64,000 bases of DNA from Pseudomonas frederiksbergensis (GTDB lineage Bacteria; Pseudomonadota; Gammaproteobacteria; Pseudomonadales; Pseudomonadaceae), in assembly GCF_900105495.1 (NCBI RefSeq), contig NZ_FNTF01000002.1:1153501-1217500 (forward strand). The letters run 5' to 3'. Below the pieces are notes generated by a model, which saw nothing but the letters and a program-made list of their open reading frames with translations, did no database searches and was not told where the DNA came from. Each line of letters opens with the position of its first letter. The stretch's first letter is position 1. Both the position numbers and the translations under genes were made by a program. Below are positions 9,001 through 15,192 of the stretch, one piece after another.

Positions 9001-11284
9001 CATTGGCGGCAAGCACCAGGGTGCCGACGTTGGCGATAGTCGCCGTGGCGCCTGCCGCGTAAGTGGTCGCACCGATGGTGAAGTTAACCACGCTGACGTC
9101 GCCGTCGACGCTGCTGGTGCCGGTGAGGACGCTGCCACTGACTGCAGCGTCTTCGCTGGTGGTCACGGTTTCGCTGATGTCGGTGAAGCTGTCATCGACC
9201 GGGGTGACGCTGATGTTCAGGGTCGAGGTGACGTCAGAACCGGAGCCGTCAGTGACGGTGTAGCTCACCGTCGGCACTGTGCCGTTGTAGTTGGCGGCCG
9301 GGGTGAAGGTGTACGCCCCGTTGGCGGCGAGCACCAGGGTGCCGACATTGGCGATGGTCGCGGTGCTGCCGGCCGCGTAAGTGGTCGCACCGATGGTGAA
9401 GTTAACCACGCTGACATCGCCGTCGACGCTGCTGGTGCCGGTGAGGACGCTGCCGGTTACCGGGGCGTCTTCGCTGGTGGTCACGGTTTCGCTGACGTCG
9501 GTGAAGCTGTCATCCACCGGGGTGACGTTGATGTTCAGGGTCGACGTGACGTCAGTACCGGAGCCGTCGGTGACGGTGTAGCTGACCGTCGGCACCGTGC
9601 CGTTGTAGTTGGCCGCCGGGGTGAAGGTGTAGGCGCCATTGGCGGCAAGCACCAGGGTGCCGACGTTGGCGATAGTCGCCGTGGCGCCTGCCGCGTAAGT
9701 GGTCGCACCGATGGTGAAGTTAACCACGCTGACGTCGCCGTCGACGCTGCTGGTGCCGGTGAGGACGCTGCCACTGACTGCAGCGTCTTCGCTGGTGGTC
9801 ACGGTTTCGCTGATGTCGGTGAAGCTGTCATCGACCGGGGTGACGCTGATGTTGAGGGTCGAGGTGACATTGCTGCCCGAACCGTCGGTGACGGTGTAGC
9901 TCACCGTCGGCACGCTGCCGTTGTAGTTGGTCGCCGGGGTAAAGGTGTAGGCGCCGTTCGTTCCGATCACCAGGGTGCCAACGTTGGCGAGGGTCGCCGT
10001 GCTGCCGGCGGCGTAGGTGGTTTCGCCGATGGTGAAGTTGAGCACGCTGACCGGGCCATCAACGCTCGACGTCCCGTTAAGCACGCTGCCGGTCACCGGG
10101 GCATCCTCCAGGCCGGAGACCGTTTCGCTGGCATCGATGAAGCTGTCATCAACCGGGGTCACATCAATGTCCAAGGTCGACGAGACCCCAGAACCAGAGC
10201 CGTCAATGACGGTATAGCTGACCGTCGGCACCGTGCCGTTGTAGTTGGCCACCGGGGTAAAGGTGTAGGCGCCATCGGCCGCAATGACCAGGGTGCCAAC
10301 GTTGGCAATGGAGGCGGTCTGGCCAGCTGTGAAAGTGCCATTGACGCCGGCGATGCTGAAGGTGGACACGCTCAGGACGTTGTCGATGTCGCTGTCGTTA
10401 CTCAGCACATTACCGATCGCAGGGGTGTCTTCTGCGATGGTTTGGGTGTCTGCAGTCAAAACGCTCGGATCATCGACCGCTGTCACGGTGAGATCCAGCG
10501 TGCTGGTCAAGCCGGTGTTGGTGGTGTACGTGACTTGCGGCACGGCGCCGTTGTAGTTGGCGTCTGGAGTAAAGGTGTAGTTGCCATTGGTGCCGATGGT
10601 CAATGTGCCGACGCCGACGATGGTCGCCGTCTGGCCTGCGGTGAAACTGCCGGCCATGCCGGCGACGGTGAAGCTGGAGACGCTGAGAGGCGTATCGGCA
10701 TCGCTATCGTTGGTCAGGACATTGCCGGTCGCGACGCTGTCTTCGGCCTGTGTGCCAGTATCAGCGGTCAGTACGCTCGGAACGTTGGTGGCCGTGGTGT
10801 TCTGATTGCCGATATCGAGCGTGGTGGCTGTGGCGGTGGAATCAGGGCCGTCGGTTGGGAAACCAATGGTCGGGTCGACCCGGCCAGCGGTTGCATCCAG
10901 CATCACGAAGCTGTGGCCGCCACCTGCTGCGCCGCCTGTGCCTGCAGCTGTCGGGCCGGCTGCGGTGGCTTCAAGATCGGTGGTCGGGTCGGCGCCGGCA
11001 ACGATGGCTTGCTGCAGCTCTTCAACCGATGGCGCAGCTTGTGCAGTGGCTTGCGCAAGGTCAGCGCTGGAATCCGGCGCGCTGCCGCTCCACTGAGTGT
11101 CGCGGCCCAGGTCCAGGGTCCGGCCGTCAGCCAGCTCAAGCGTAACGGCGCCCGCTGCGCCGGTGTCTACCTGATCGCCGACAAACAACCGATCGCCTTC
11201 AACGAGTAAGCGGCGCACGCCCTCTGGGGACACCGCGAAAACCTGACCGACAATGCTTTTGACGATGGCCACAACACTGCTCAT
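1..11284 (-). CDS. lapA: Giant LapA-type biofilm adhesin, 5' part (3' end beyond the left edge)
   Basis: This is a large type I secreted cell-surface adhesin; family members mediate irreversible attachment and biofilm formation. The start is ATG at 11284-11282, preceded by a GGAGAG ribosome site 7 nt upstream. The frame stays open to base 2, giving at least 3,761 codons. Residues 1-130 form the LapA retention module, beginning MSSVVAIVKSIVGQVF, with TAAG motifs at 107-110 and 112-115 ahead of GGGHSFVMLDATAGRVD. There is no Sec signal, as expected for this family. Two VCBS-like modules (about residues 160-380) precede 16 repeats of 106 residues. A different segment follows (about 2080-2630, bases roughly 3400-5050), then 10 more repeats. 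The C-terminal vWA/RTX/secretion-signal region expected of LapA would lie outside the window. lapE, lapB and lapC are divergent on the other side of the promoter region. The long plus-strand reading frames over this region are codon-bias shadows of the repeats. Confidence 0.95.
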   Translation of the reverse strand, partial: MSSVVAIVKSIVGQVFAVSPEGVRRLLVEGDRLFVGDQVDTGAAGAVTLELADGRTLDLGRDTQWSGSAPDSSADLAQATAQAAPSVEELQQAIVAGADPTTDLEATAAGPTAAGTGGAAGGGHSFVMLDATAGRVDPTIGFPTDGPDSTATATTLDIGNQNTTATNVPSVLTADTGTQAEDSVATGNVLTNDSDADTPLSVSSFTVAGMAGSFTAGQTATIVGVGTLTIGTNGNYTFTPDANYNGAVPQVTYTTNTGLTSTLDLTVTAVDDPSVLTADTQTIAEDTPAIGNVLSNDSDIDNVLSVSTFSIAGVNGTFTAGQTASIANVGTLVIAADGAYTFTPVANYNGTVPTVSYTVIDGSGSGVSSTLDIDVTPVDDSFIDASETVSGLEDAPVTGSVLNGTSSVDGPVSVLNFTIGETTYAAGSTATLANVGTLVIGTNGAYTFTPATNYNGSVPTVSYTVTDGSGSNVTSTLNISVTPVDDSFTDISETVTTSEDAAVSGSVLTGTSSVDGDVSVVNFTIGATTYAAGATATIANVGTLVLAANGAYTFTPAANYNGTVPTVSYTVTDGSGTDVTSTLNINVTPVDDSFTDVSETVTTSEDAPVTGSVLTGTSSVDGDVSVVNFTIGATTYAAGSTATIANVGTLVLAANGAYTFTPAANYNGTVPTVSYTVTDGSGSDVTSTLNISVTPVDDSFTDISETVTTSEDAAVSGSVLTGTSSVDGDVSVVNFTIGATTYAAGATATIANVGTLVLAANGAYTFTPAANYNGTVPTVSYTVTDGSGTDVTSTLNINVTPVDDSFTDVSETVTTSEDAPVTGSVLTGTSSVDGDVSVVNFTVGGTQYQAGSTATIANVGTLVIGTNGAYTFTPAANYNGTVPTVSYTVTDGSGTDVTSTLNISVTPVDDSFTDISETVTTSEDAPVTGSVLTGTSSVDGDVSVVNFTVGGTQYQAGDTATIANVGTLVLAANGAYTFTPAANYNGTVPTVSYTVTDGSGSDVTSTLNINVTPVDDSFTDISETVTTSEDAPVTGSVLTGTSSVDGDVSVVNFTVGGTQYQAGDTATIANVGTLVLAANGAYTFTPAANYNGTVPTVSYTVTDGSGSDVTSTLNINVTPVDDSFTDVSETVTTSEDAPVTGSVLTGTSSVDGDVSVVNFTVGGTQYQAGSTATIANVGTLVLGANGAYTFTPAANYNGAVPTVSYTVTDGSGSDVTSTLNISVTPVDDSFTDISETVTTSEDAPVSGSVLTGTSSVDGDVSVVNFTVGGTQYQAGDTATITNVGTLVLGANGAYTFTPAANYNGAVPTVSYTVTDGSGSDVTSTLNISVTPVDDSFTDISETVTTSEDAAVSGSVLTGTSSVDGDVSVVNFTIGATTYAAGSTATIANVGTLVLAANGAYTFTPAANYNGTVPTVSYTVTDGSGSDVTSTLNISVTPVDDSFTDISETVTTSEDAPVTGSVLTGTSSVDGDVSVVNFTIGATTYAAGDTATIANVGTLVLGANGAYTFTPAANYNGTVPTVSYTVTDGSGSDVTSTLNINVTPVDDSFTDISETVTTSEDAPVTGSVLTGTSSVDGDVSVVNFTVGGTQYQAGDTATITNVGTLVLGANGAYTFTPAANYNGTVPTVSYTVTDGSGSDVTSTLNINVTPVDDSFTDISETVTTSEDAPVTGSVLTGTSSVDGDVSVVNFTVGGTQYQAGDTATITNVGTLVLGANGAYTFTPAANYNGTVPTVSYTVTDGSGSDVTSTLNINVTPVDDSFTDISETVTTSEDAPVTGSVLTGTSSVDGDVSVVNFTVGGTQYQAGDTATIANVGTLVLGTNGAYTFTPVANYNGTVPTVSYTVTDGSGSDVTSTLNINVTPVDDSFTDISETVTTSEDAPVTGSVLTGTSSVDGDVSVVNFTVGGTQYQAGSTATIANVGTLVLAANGAYTFTPVANYNGTVPTVSYTVTDGSGSDVTSTLNINVTPVDDSFTDISETVTTSEDAPVNGSVLTGTSSVDGDVSVVNFTVGGTQYQAGSTATLANVGTLVIGTNGAYTFTPATNYNGTVPTVSYTVTDGSGSNVTSTLNISVTPVDDPSVLTADTNTVDEDHVTTGNVLGNDSDVDNALSVATFTVQGVTGSFTAGQVATIAGVGTVTIAANGDYSFTPTANWNGTAPQISYITNTNSISTLDIKVNPVNDAPTVSTSSATGNEDQLIAVQLGGNDIDGTVGHFNLTSLPANGVFYADAAGTIALTTSSVISATANGATVYFKPTGDWSGTTQFTYTSTDNQGMPSASSATGTIVVAPITDTPSLSLTGGGTVVSTDFQEVALNNGHGDVNVSQLGNGVWHTDNRGGMVEIGKASVYGAGGDNQVIELERNAGDASNLYTTIDAKAGSTYNVSFDYAPRAGVVNSHINVYWGDQLIGTLNTTTTGMQHYSFDIPVTADGNQKLEFRAGDRNSLGGVLDNIDVTQVLNSGLEDQAILLSTIQAHTNDVDGSETLTLTLNGLPAGSRLTDGTHTFNAADGSTSVDITGWNLSTLKLTPPTNFNGDIPLTVTATAKDGDAPSASTSLPLVVHVGAVDDASVLQADKITVDEDHNATGNVLGNDSDVDNVLSVTSFNVTGVNGNFTAGQTATINGVGTLIIASNGDYTFKPAADWNGNVPQVTYTTSTGSSSTLNISVTPVNDNFSDVSEIVTVNEDSVATGSVLSGTSSVDGPVSVINFTVGATTYTAGSTATIANVGTLVIGASGAYTFTPTANYNGSVPSVSYTVTDGSGNNVTSTLNISVTPVNDNFTDISETVTTGEDAPVSGSVLNGTSSVDGPVSVLNFTVGGTQYAAGSTATIANVGTLVLAANGDYTFTPATDYNGSVPAVSYTVTDGSGSNVTSTLNISVTPVDDSFTDISETVTTSEDASVSGSVLNGTSSVDGPVSVLNFTVGGTQYAAGSTATVANVGTLVIGTNGAYTFTPAPNYNGTVPTVSYTVTDGSGSNVTSTLNISVTPVDDSFTDISETISTPEDTAVTGSVLTGTSSVDGDVSVVSFTVGATTYAAGSTATLANVGTLVLAANGDYTFTPATNYNGTVPAVSYTVTDGSGSNVSSTLNISVTPVDDSFTDISETVTTSEDAPVTGSVLTGTSSVDGDVSVVNFTIGATTYAAGSTATIVNVGTLVLAANGDYTFTPATNYNGTVPAVSYTVTDGSGSNVTSTLNISITPVDDSFTDISETISTPEDTAVTGSVLTGTSSVDGDVSVVNFTVGATTYAAGSTATLANVGTLVLAANGDYTFTPATNYNGTVPAVSYTVTDGSGSNVSSTLNISVTPVDDSFTDISETVTTSEDASVSGSVLNGTSSVDGPVSVLNFTIGETTYAAGSTATVANVGTLVIGTNGAYTFTPAPNYNGTVPTVSYTVTDGSGSNVTSTLNINVTPVDDSFTDISETVTTSEDAPVSGSVLNGTSSVDGPVSVLNFTVGGTQYAAGSTATVANVGTLVIGTNGAYTFTPAPNYNGTVPTVSYTVTDGSGSNVTSTLNISVTPVDDSFTDISETISTPEDTAVTGSVLTGTSSVDGDVSVVNFTVGATTYAAGSTATLANVGTLVLAANGDYTFTPATNYNGTVPAVSYTVTDGSGSDVTSTLNISVTPVDDSFIDANESVSTPEDTAITGSVLTDTSSVDGPVSVLNFTVGATTYTAGSTATIANVGTLVIGANGAYTFTPVANYNGTVPTVSYTVTDGSGTNDTSSLNISVTPVDDPSVLTTDINTVLEDKIATGNVLTNDRDVDNVLS
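94..3275 (-). repeat. LapA repeat block 2: 10 tandem 318-bp units
   Basis: The same 318-bp unit as block 1 is repeated at 94, 412, 730, 1048 and so on to 3274. Many units carry a GNNVTSTLNIS-type variant in place of the GSDVTSTLNIS-type of block 1. The unit nearest 3274 is the most diverged and is followed by a VCBS-like module. The array probably ends close to the left edge, where the sequence changes to an N-V-L-T-N-D type module. Confidence 0.92.
3930..4410 (-). other. Non-repeat beta-sandwich domain inside LapA (possible carbohydrate-binding module)
   Basis: About residues 2290-2450 of LapA do not belong to the 106-residue repeat. Reading N to C they contain VWHTDNRGGMVEIGKAS, VYGAGGDNQVIELERNAGD, YTTIDAKAGSTYNVSFDYAP, INVYWGDQLIGTLNT and GGVLDNIDVTQV. 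The pattern (E-hydrophobic-E-R, Y-T, a F-D-Y-A strand and a terminal D-N-I-D-V) resembles galactose-binding-like jelly-roll modules of other large adhesins. Ligand binding is an inference from that resemblance. Confidence 0.55.
5050..10140 (-). repeat. LapA repeat block 1: 16 tandem 318-bp units
   Basis: The unit is 318 bp (106 codons), so copy-number change never shifts the frame. The landmark (gaagctgtc.tc.accggggtga on the plus strand) recurs every 318 bp from about 5050 to 10138. Each encodes a beta-sandwich-like module containing G-T-V-P-T-V-S-Y-T-V-T-D-G-S-G-S. Two flavours occur, with either a YAAG or a QYQAG segment in mid-unit. Neighbouring copies are nearly identical. The units at about 6004-6321 and 6322-6639 look identical base for base. 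Confidence 0.95.
10940..10966 (-). other. Tandem TAAG motifs in LapA: predicted LapG cleavage site(s)
   Basis: Residues 107-115 read T-A-A-G-P-T-A-A-G. In characterised LapA the periplasmic protease LapG cuts between the two alanines of a TAAG motif at essentially this position, after the N-terminal retention plug. Here the motif is present twice, five residues apart. Which of the two is used cannot be told from sequence. Confidence 0.7.
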
Positions 11285-11640
11285 AAGACTCTCCGGGTGT
11301 CGCATTCAGTTGACTTCCATGAATCTGGCGGCGTGTTTGCCAAACAGTCTGGACGTTCATTCAAGATATAAGAGGCACAACTTTGACGCGGGTATTAGTC
11401 AATAAATTGGCTATATTTTTTCGATATAAACTTTATGCCAAACTATTGACCTCTTGCCCGCCATCCTAAACACTCGCTTCCGTAATGTCACATTGATATT
11501 TAAGTGCTGGCACGTGCCAGAGAGTGTGATGCAGTTCCAAAATGCAACTTTCCGACATACGGTCATTCCGGATGTCATCATCCGATGCAGCGGCACGATC
11601 TGCAGTGACTCAAGACAAGTAAATCCTGGAAATTCCAACC
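11285..11640. promoter_or_regulatory. Divergent lapA / lapEBC control region
   Basis: This 356-bp stretch carries no convincing gene and is much more AT-rich than its flanks (about 11360-11450). It must hold the promoters for lapA (leftward) and lapEBC (rightward). The only clear site I see is the FleQ-like box listed separately. The short reading frames here overlap the lapE start and show no RBS. Confidence 0.75.
11398..11411. promoter_or_regulatory. FleQ-like box
   Basis: GTCAATAAATTGGC matches the published Pseudomonas FleQ consensus GTCANTAAATTGAC at every defined position but one. It lies 114-127 bp upstream of the lapA start. FleQ is a c-di-GMP-responsive regulator known to control lapA-type adhesin and exopolysaccharide genes, so the position is biologically sensible. 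Binding is inferred from sequence only. Confidence 0.6.
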
Positions 11641-12993
11641 ATGCGTTTGCACCTGCTCAAGGCTTTACCCTTCGCCCTTGCCGCCAGTTTCGTTCAGGCG
11701 CAGTCCCTACCGGAAGCCATGCAACAGGCATTGGATGTCCATCCGGAGATCCAGGCAGGCGTTAACAGTCGATTGGCCGCGGATTATCAATTAAAGGCAG
11801 CAAAAGGGGGATACCTCCCAAAGGTCGATCTGCTTGGCGGATATGGTCGCGAAGGCACTGACAACGTCACCACCCGTGGCGCCGGCAACAACAATCACTG
11901 GGAAACCCTGACTCGCAGTGAATCGAGCGTGCGGTTGTCGCAAATGGTTTTTGACGGTTTTGCGACGTCGAGTGAAGTGGGGCGTCAACAAGCCACCGTT
12001 AATTCCCGCGCTTACTCCTTGCTGGGCACCTCCGAACGCACCGCGCTCACCGTCGCCCAGGTGTATCTCGACGTGCTGACCCGCCGTGAGTTCGTGCGTC
12101 TGGCGACCGACAACCTGAAGAACCACGAACGGACTTTCGACCAGATCAAGTTGCGCACCCAGCGTGGCGTGGGCAGTGGCGCCGACCTCGATCAAGCCGA
12201 AGCGCGTATGGCCCAGGCTCGCAACAACCTGATCACCGAACAGACCAACCTGGCTGACGCCGAGACCAACTTCCTCAGCGCCGTCGGCCAGATGCCCGAT
12301 CAGCTGGAGCGTCCTTCCGATTTCATGGCGCTGTTGCCGGCCAACCTGAATGAAGCCCGGGCGCAGATGCTGGAAAACAGCCCTATCCTGCGTTCCGCCG
12401 AGTCGGACATCGCCGCTGCCGAGAAGCAGTACGCAGCCGCCAAGTCGACCTTCTACCCGCGTTTCGATGCCGAATTGGGCCGCTCTGCCGACAACGATAT
12501 CGACGGCCAGAACGGTCACAGCAATGAATGGCAGGCCATGTTGCGCATGCGCTTCAACCTGTATTCCGGCGGCAGCAACAAGGCTGATCTGGAAGCCAAG
12601 TCTTACCTGTCCAACCAGGCACTGGACATTCGCAACAACGCCCTGCGTGTGTTGAACGAAGAACTGGGCCTGGCCTGGAATGCCTTGAACAACGCTAACG
12701 CCCAAGTACCGATCGCTCAGCAATATGTCGATCGCAGCACCAGCGTGCGTACTGCCTATCAGAAGCAGTTCAGTCTGGGTGAACGCACCTTGCTCGACCT
12801 GCTCGACAGTGAAAACGAGCTATTCTCGGCTTCTCGCCGTCTGGCGGAGATCAAGAACATTCAGTTATTTACTCAGTACCGAATCAAGGCGACCATGGGC
12901 GAGTTGCTCAAAAGCCAGGGAGTGGTGGCACCGTTGGCATCCGTTGTGCAGAACGACGTGAAGCCCAAGGTTCAACTGCCCGGTATGAACTGA
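11641..12993 (+). CDS. lapE: TolC-family outer membrane channel of the LapA secretion system
   Basis: This 450-residue outer membrane efflux protein should form the trimeric channel through which LapA crosses the outer membrane. A short Sec signal peptide (MRLHLLKALPFALAASFVQA) ends near residue 20 and is followed by S-L-P-E-A-M-Q-Q-A-L, the usual start of TolC helices. The two tandem OEP repeats span most of the protein and include the GVGSGADLDQAEARMAQARN segment and the GERTLLDLLDSENELF segment typical of AggA/LapE proteins. It is the first gene of a rightward operon: lapB begins about 40 bp after its stop. The start ATG has only a weak ribosome site. Confidence 0.93.
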   Translation: MRLHLLKALPFALAASFVQAQSLPEAMQQALDVHPEIQAGVNSRLAADYQLKAAKGGYLPKVDLLGGYGREGTDNVTTRGAGNNNHWETLTRSESSVRLSQMVFDGFATSSEVGRQQATVNSRAYSLLGTSERTALTVAQVYLDVLTRREFVRLATDNLKNHERTFDQIKLRTQRGVGSGADLDQAEARMAQARNNLITEQTNLADAETNFLSAVGQMPDQLERPSDFMALLPANLNEARAQMLENSPILRSAESDIAAAEKQYAAAKSTFYPRFDAELGRSADNDIDGQNGHSNEWQAMLRMRFNLYSGGSNKADLEAKSYLSNQALDIRNNALRVLNEELGLAWNALNNANAQVPIAQQYVDRSTSVRTAYQKQFSLGERTLLDLLDSENELFSASRRLAEIKNIQLFTQYRIKATMGELLKSQGVVAPLASVVQNDVKPKVQLPGMN

Positions 12994-13035
12994 GCAGAAC
13001 CTTCATTGTTCAATTGTTAGCCAAGAGTGCCGAGC

Positions 13036-15192
13036 GTGGAATCAGAAGTCAGTCGAGTTCAACTCATTCATGATCCACGCGCGCTGCACGACGATCCATT
13101 ACTGGACGGCTTGCTGGCTCTTTGCGTCCTGCATCAGAAACCGGCCAGCGCCGCGATGTTGACCACCGGCCTGCCGTTGCCCAAGCAGCGCCTGAGTGTT
13201 GAGCTGCTGCCCCGCGCGGCCGCTCGCGCCGGCCTGCAAGGGCGGGTGCTGGTGCGCAAACTGGAGCAGATCCCGGCGATTGCCATGCCGGCGCTGTTGC
13301 TGCTCAAGGACGGTCGTAGTGCCGTCCTGCTTGGTTGGCACGGTGACGACCAGGCGCGCCTGCTGCTCAGCGAAAGCGATGGCGGCGAAAGTGTCGTCAG
13401 CCGCGAACTGCTGGCCGATGACTACATCGGCAAAGTGTTCTTTGCTCAACCCCAGCACAAATTCGACGTCAATCACGGCACGCTGATCCCGCGCGCGCGC
13501 TCGTGGTTCCGCGACACCCTCAAGCGTTCGCGCTGGCTGTACGCCGACGCCATCGCCGCCAGTTTCCTGATCAACATCATTGCCATGGCCGCGCCGCTGT
13601 TCGTGATGAACGTCTACGACCGCGTCGTGCCGAACCAGGCCGAATCGACCCTATGGGTCCTGGCCATCGGTATCACCGGTGCTTACCTGTTCGACCTGAT
13701 CCTCAAAAGCCTGCGCAGCCTCTGCCTCGACCTGGCCGGGAAGAAAACCGACCTGATCATCTCGGCCACGTTGTTCGAGCGCATCGTCGGCATGGCCATG
13801 AAGTACCGCCCGGCGCGGGTCGGCAGCTTTGCCCAGAACATCCATGAGTTTCAGAGCCTGCGCGACTTCCTCGCCTCGCTGACCCTCACCAGCCTGATCG
13901 ACCTGCCGTTTACATTGCTGATCTTCATGGTCATCGCCATTCTCGGCGGGCATCTGGTGTGGATTCCGGTGCTGGCGTTCCCGATTGCCCTGCTGATCGG
14001 CTATGCCTTGCAGAAGCCGCTGGTGGCGACCATGGAGCGAACCATGGCGCTGGGCGCCGAGCGGCAGTCGAGCCTGATCGAAACCCTCGCCGGCCTGGAC
14101 GCTGTGAAGGTCAACAACGCCGAAAGCGAACGTCAATATCAGTGGGAGCAAACCATCGGCACCCTCAGCCGACTCGAGCTGCGGGTGAAAATGCTTTCCG
14201 GTCTGGCGATGAACATCACCTTGCTGATCCAGCAACTGGCCGGGGTGATCATGATCGTCTTCGGCGTGTACCAGATCATCGACGGTCACCTGAGCATGGG
14301 CGGTTTGATCGCCTGCTACATGCTCAGTGGCCGCGCGCTCAGCCCGCTGGCCTCGTTGTCCGGCCTGTTGACGCGTTACCAGCAAGCGCGGGTGACCATG
14401 GTCTCGGTCGATCAGATGATGGAGCTGCCGCAAGAGCGCAACTTCGATGAACGTCCACTGAGCCGCAATGTGCTGCAAGGCGCCATCGAATGCCGGCAGA
14501 TGAACTTCACCTACCCGAACCAACAGAACGCGGCGCTGAAGAACATCAACCTGACCATCAAGCCTGGCGAGAAAATCGGCATCATCGGGCGCAGCGGCTC
14601 GGGGAAAAGCTCCCTGGCCAAGCTGCTCGTAGGCCTCTACCAGCCGGACGATGGCGCCCTGTTGGTGGATGGCGTCGATATCCGTCAGATCGACGTCAGC
14701 GAATTGCGCCACAACATTGGCTACGTGGCCCAGGACATCCAGCTACTGGCCGGCACCCTGCGCGACAACCTGGTGTCGGGCGCGCGCTATGTCGAAGACG
14801 AAATGGTGCTGCAAGCTGCCGAACTGGCCGGCGTCCACGAATTCGCCCGCCTGCACCCACAGGGTTATGAGCTGCAAGTGGGCGAGCGTGGGCAGAACCT
14901 GTCTGGCGGTCAGCGCCAGAACGTCGCCCTGGCCCGTGCGCTACTGCTCAACCCGCCGATCCTGCTGCTCGACGAGCCGACCAGCGCCATGGACAACACC
15001 GGCGAAGAACGCCTCAAGCAACGCCTCGCGGTGGTGGTTGAAAACAAAACCGTGGTGCTGGTAACGCACCGGGCTTCGCTGTTGTCGCTGGTGGATCGTC
15101 TGATCGTCATCGACCGCGGGCAAATTCTCGCCGACGGCCCGAAAGCCGCGGTGATGGAAGCGTTGAAGAAGGGGCAGATCAGTGTTGCTTAA
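13036..15192 (+). CDS. lapB: Type I secretion ABC transporter (permease/ATPase) for LapA
   Basis: This inner-membrane ABC exporter should energise LapA secretion. Residues about 15-140 form a C39-peptidase-like domain without a catalytic cysteine-histidine pair, as in RTX exporters that bind but do not cut the substrate. Transmembrane helices occupy about residues 160-440. The nucleotide-binding domain has Walker A GRSGSGKS (518-525), signature LSGGQ (622-626) and Walker B ILLLDEP (642-648). I start at GTG 13036 (V/M-E-S-E-V-S-R), giving 718 residues, the usual LapB length; an in-frame GTG at 13027 would add three residues. The last 11 bp overlap lapC, suggesting translational coupling. Confidence 0.94.
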   Translation: MESEVSRVQLIHDPRALHDDPLLDGLLALCVLHQKPASAAMLTTGLPLPKQRLSVELLPRAAARAGLQGRVLVRKLEQIPAIAMPALLLLKDGRSAVLLGWHGDDQARLLLSESDGGESVVSRELLADDYIGKVFFAQPQHKFDVNHGTLIPRARSWFRDTLKRSRWLYADAIAASFLINIIAMAAPLFVMNVYDRVVPNQAESTLWVLAIGITGAYLFDLILKSLRSLCLDLAGKKTDLIISATLFERIVGMAMKYRPARVGSFAQNIHEFQSLRDFLASLTLTSLIDLPFTLLIFMVIAILGGHLVWIPVLAFPIALLIGYALQKPLVATMERTMALGAERQSSLIETLAGLDAVKVNNAESERQYQWEQTIGTLSRLELRVKMLSGLAMNITLLIQQLAGVIMIVFGVYQIIDGHLSMGGLIACYMLSGRALSPLASLSGLLTRYQQARVTMVSVDQMMELPQERNFDERPLSRNVLQGAIECRQMNFTYPNQQNAALKNINLTIKPGEKIGIIGRSGSGKSSLAKLLVGLYQPDDGALLVDGVDIRQIDVSELRHNIGYVAQDIQLLAGTLRDNLVSGARYVEDEMVLQAAELAGVHEFARLHPQGYELQVGERGQNLSGGQRQNVALARALLLNPPILLLDEPTSAMDNTGEERLKQRLAVVVENKTVVLVTHRASLLSLVDRLIVIDRGQILADGPKAAVMEALKKGQISVA

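Noticed and set aside
94..10140. Possible CRISPR or satellite array
   Set aside because: The unit is 318 bp, in frame and translates to adhesin modules; there are no short repeats with unique spacers.
4499..11209. Very long plus-strand open frames (1,400 and 823 residues) opposite lapA
   Set aside because: They are antisense shadows of the 318-bp repeats: the periodicity and composition follow the minus-strand lapA codons, and the minus frame has the LapA N-terminus, RBS and neighbours.
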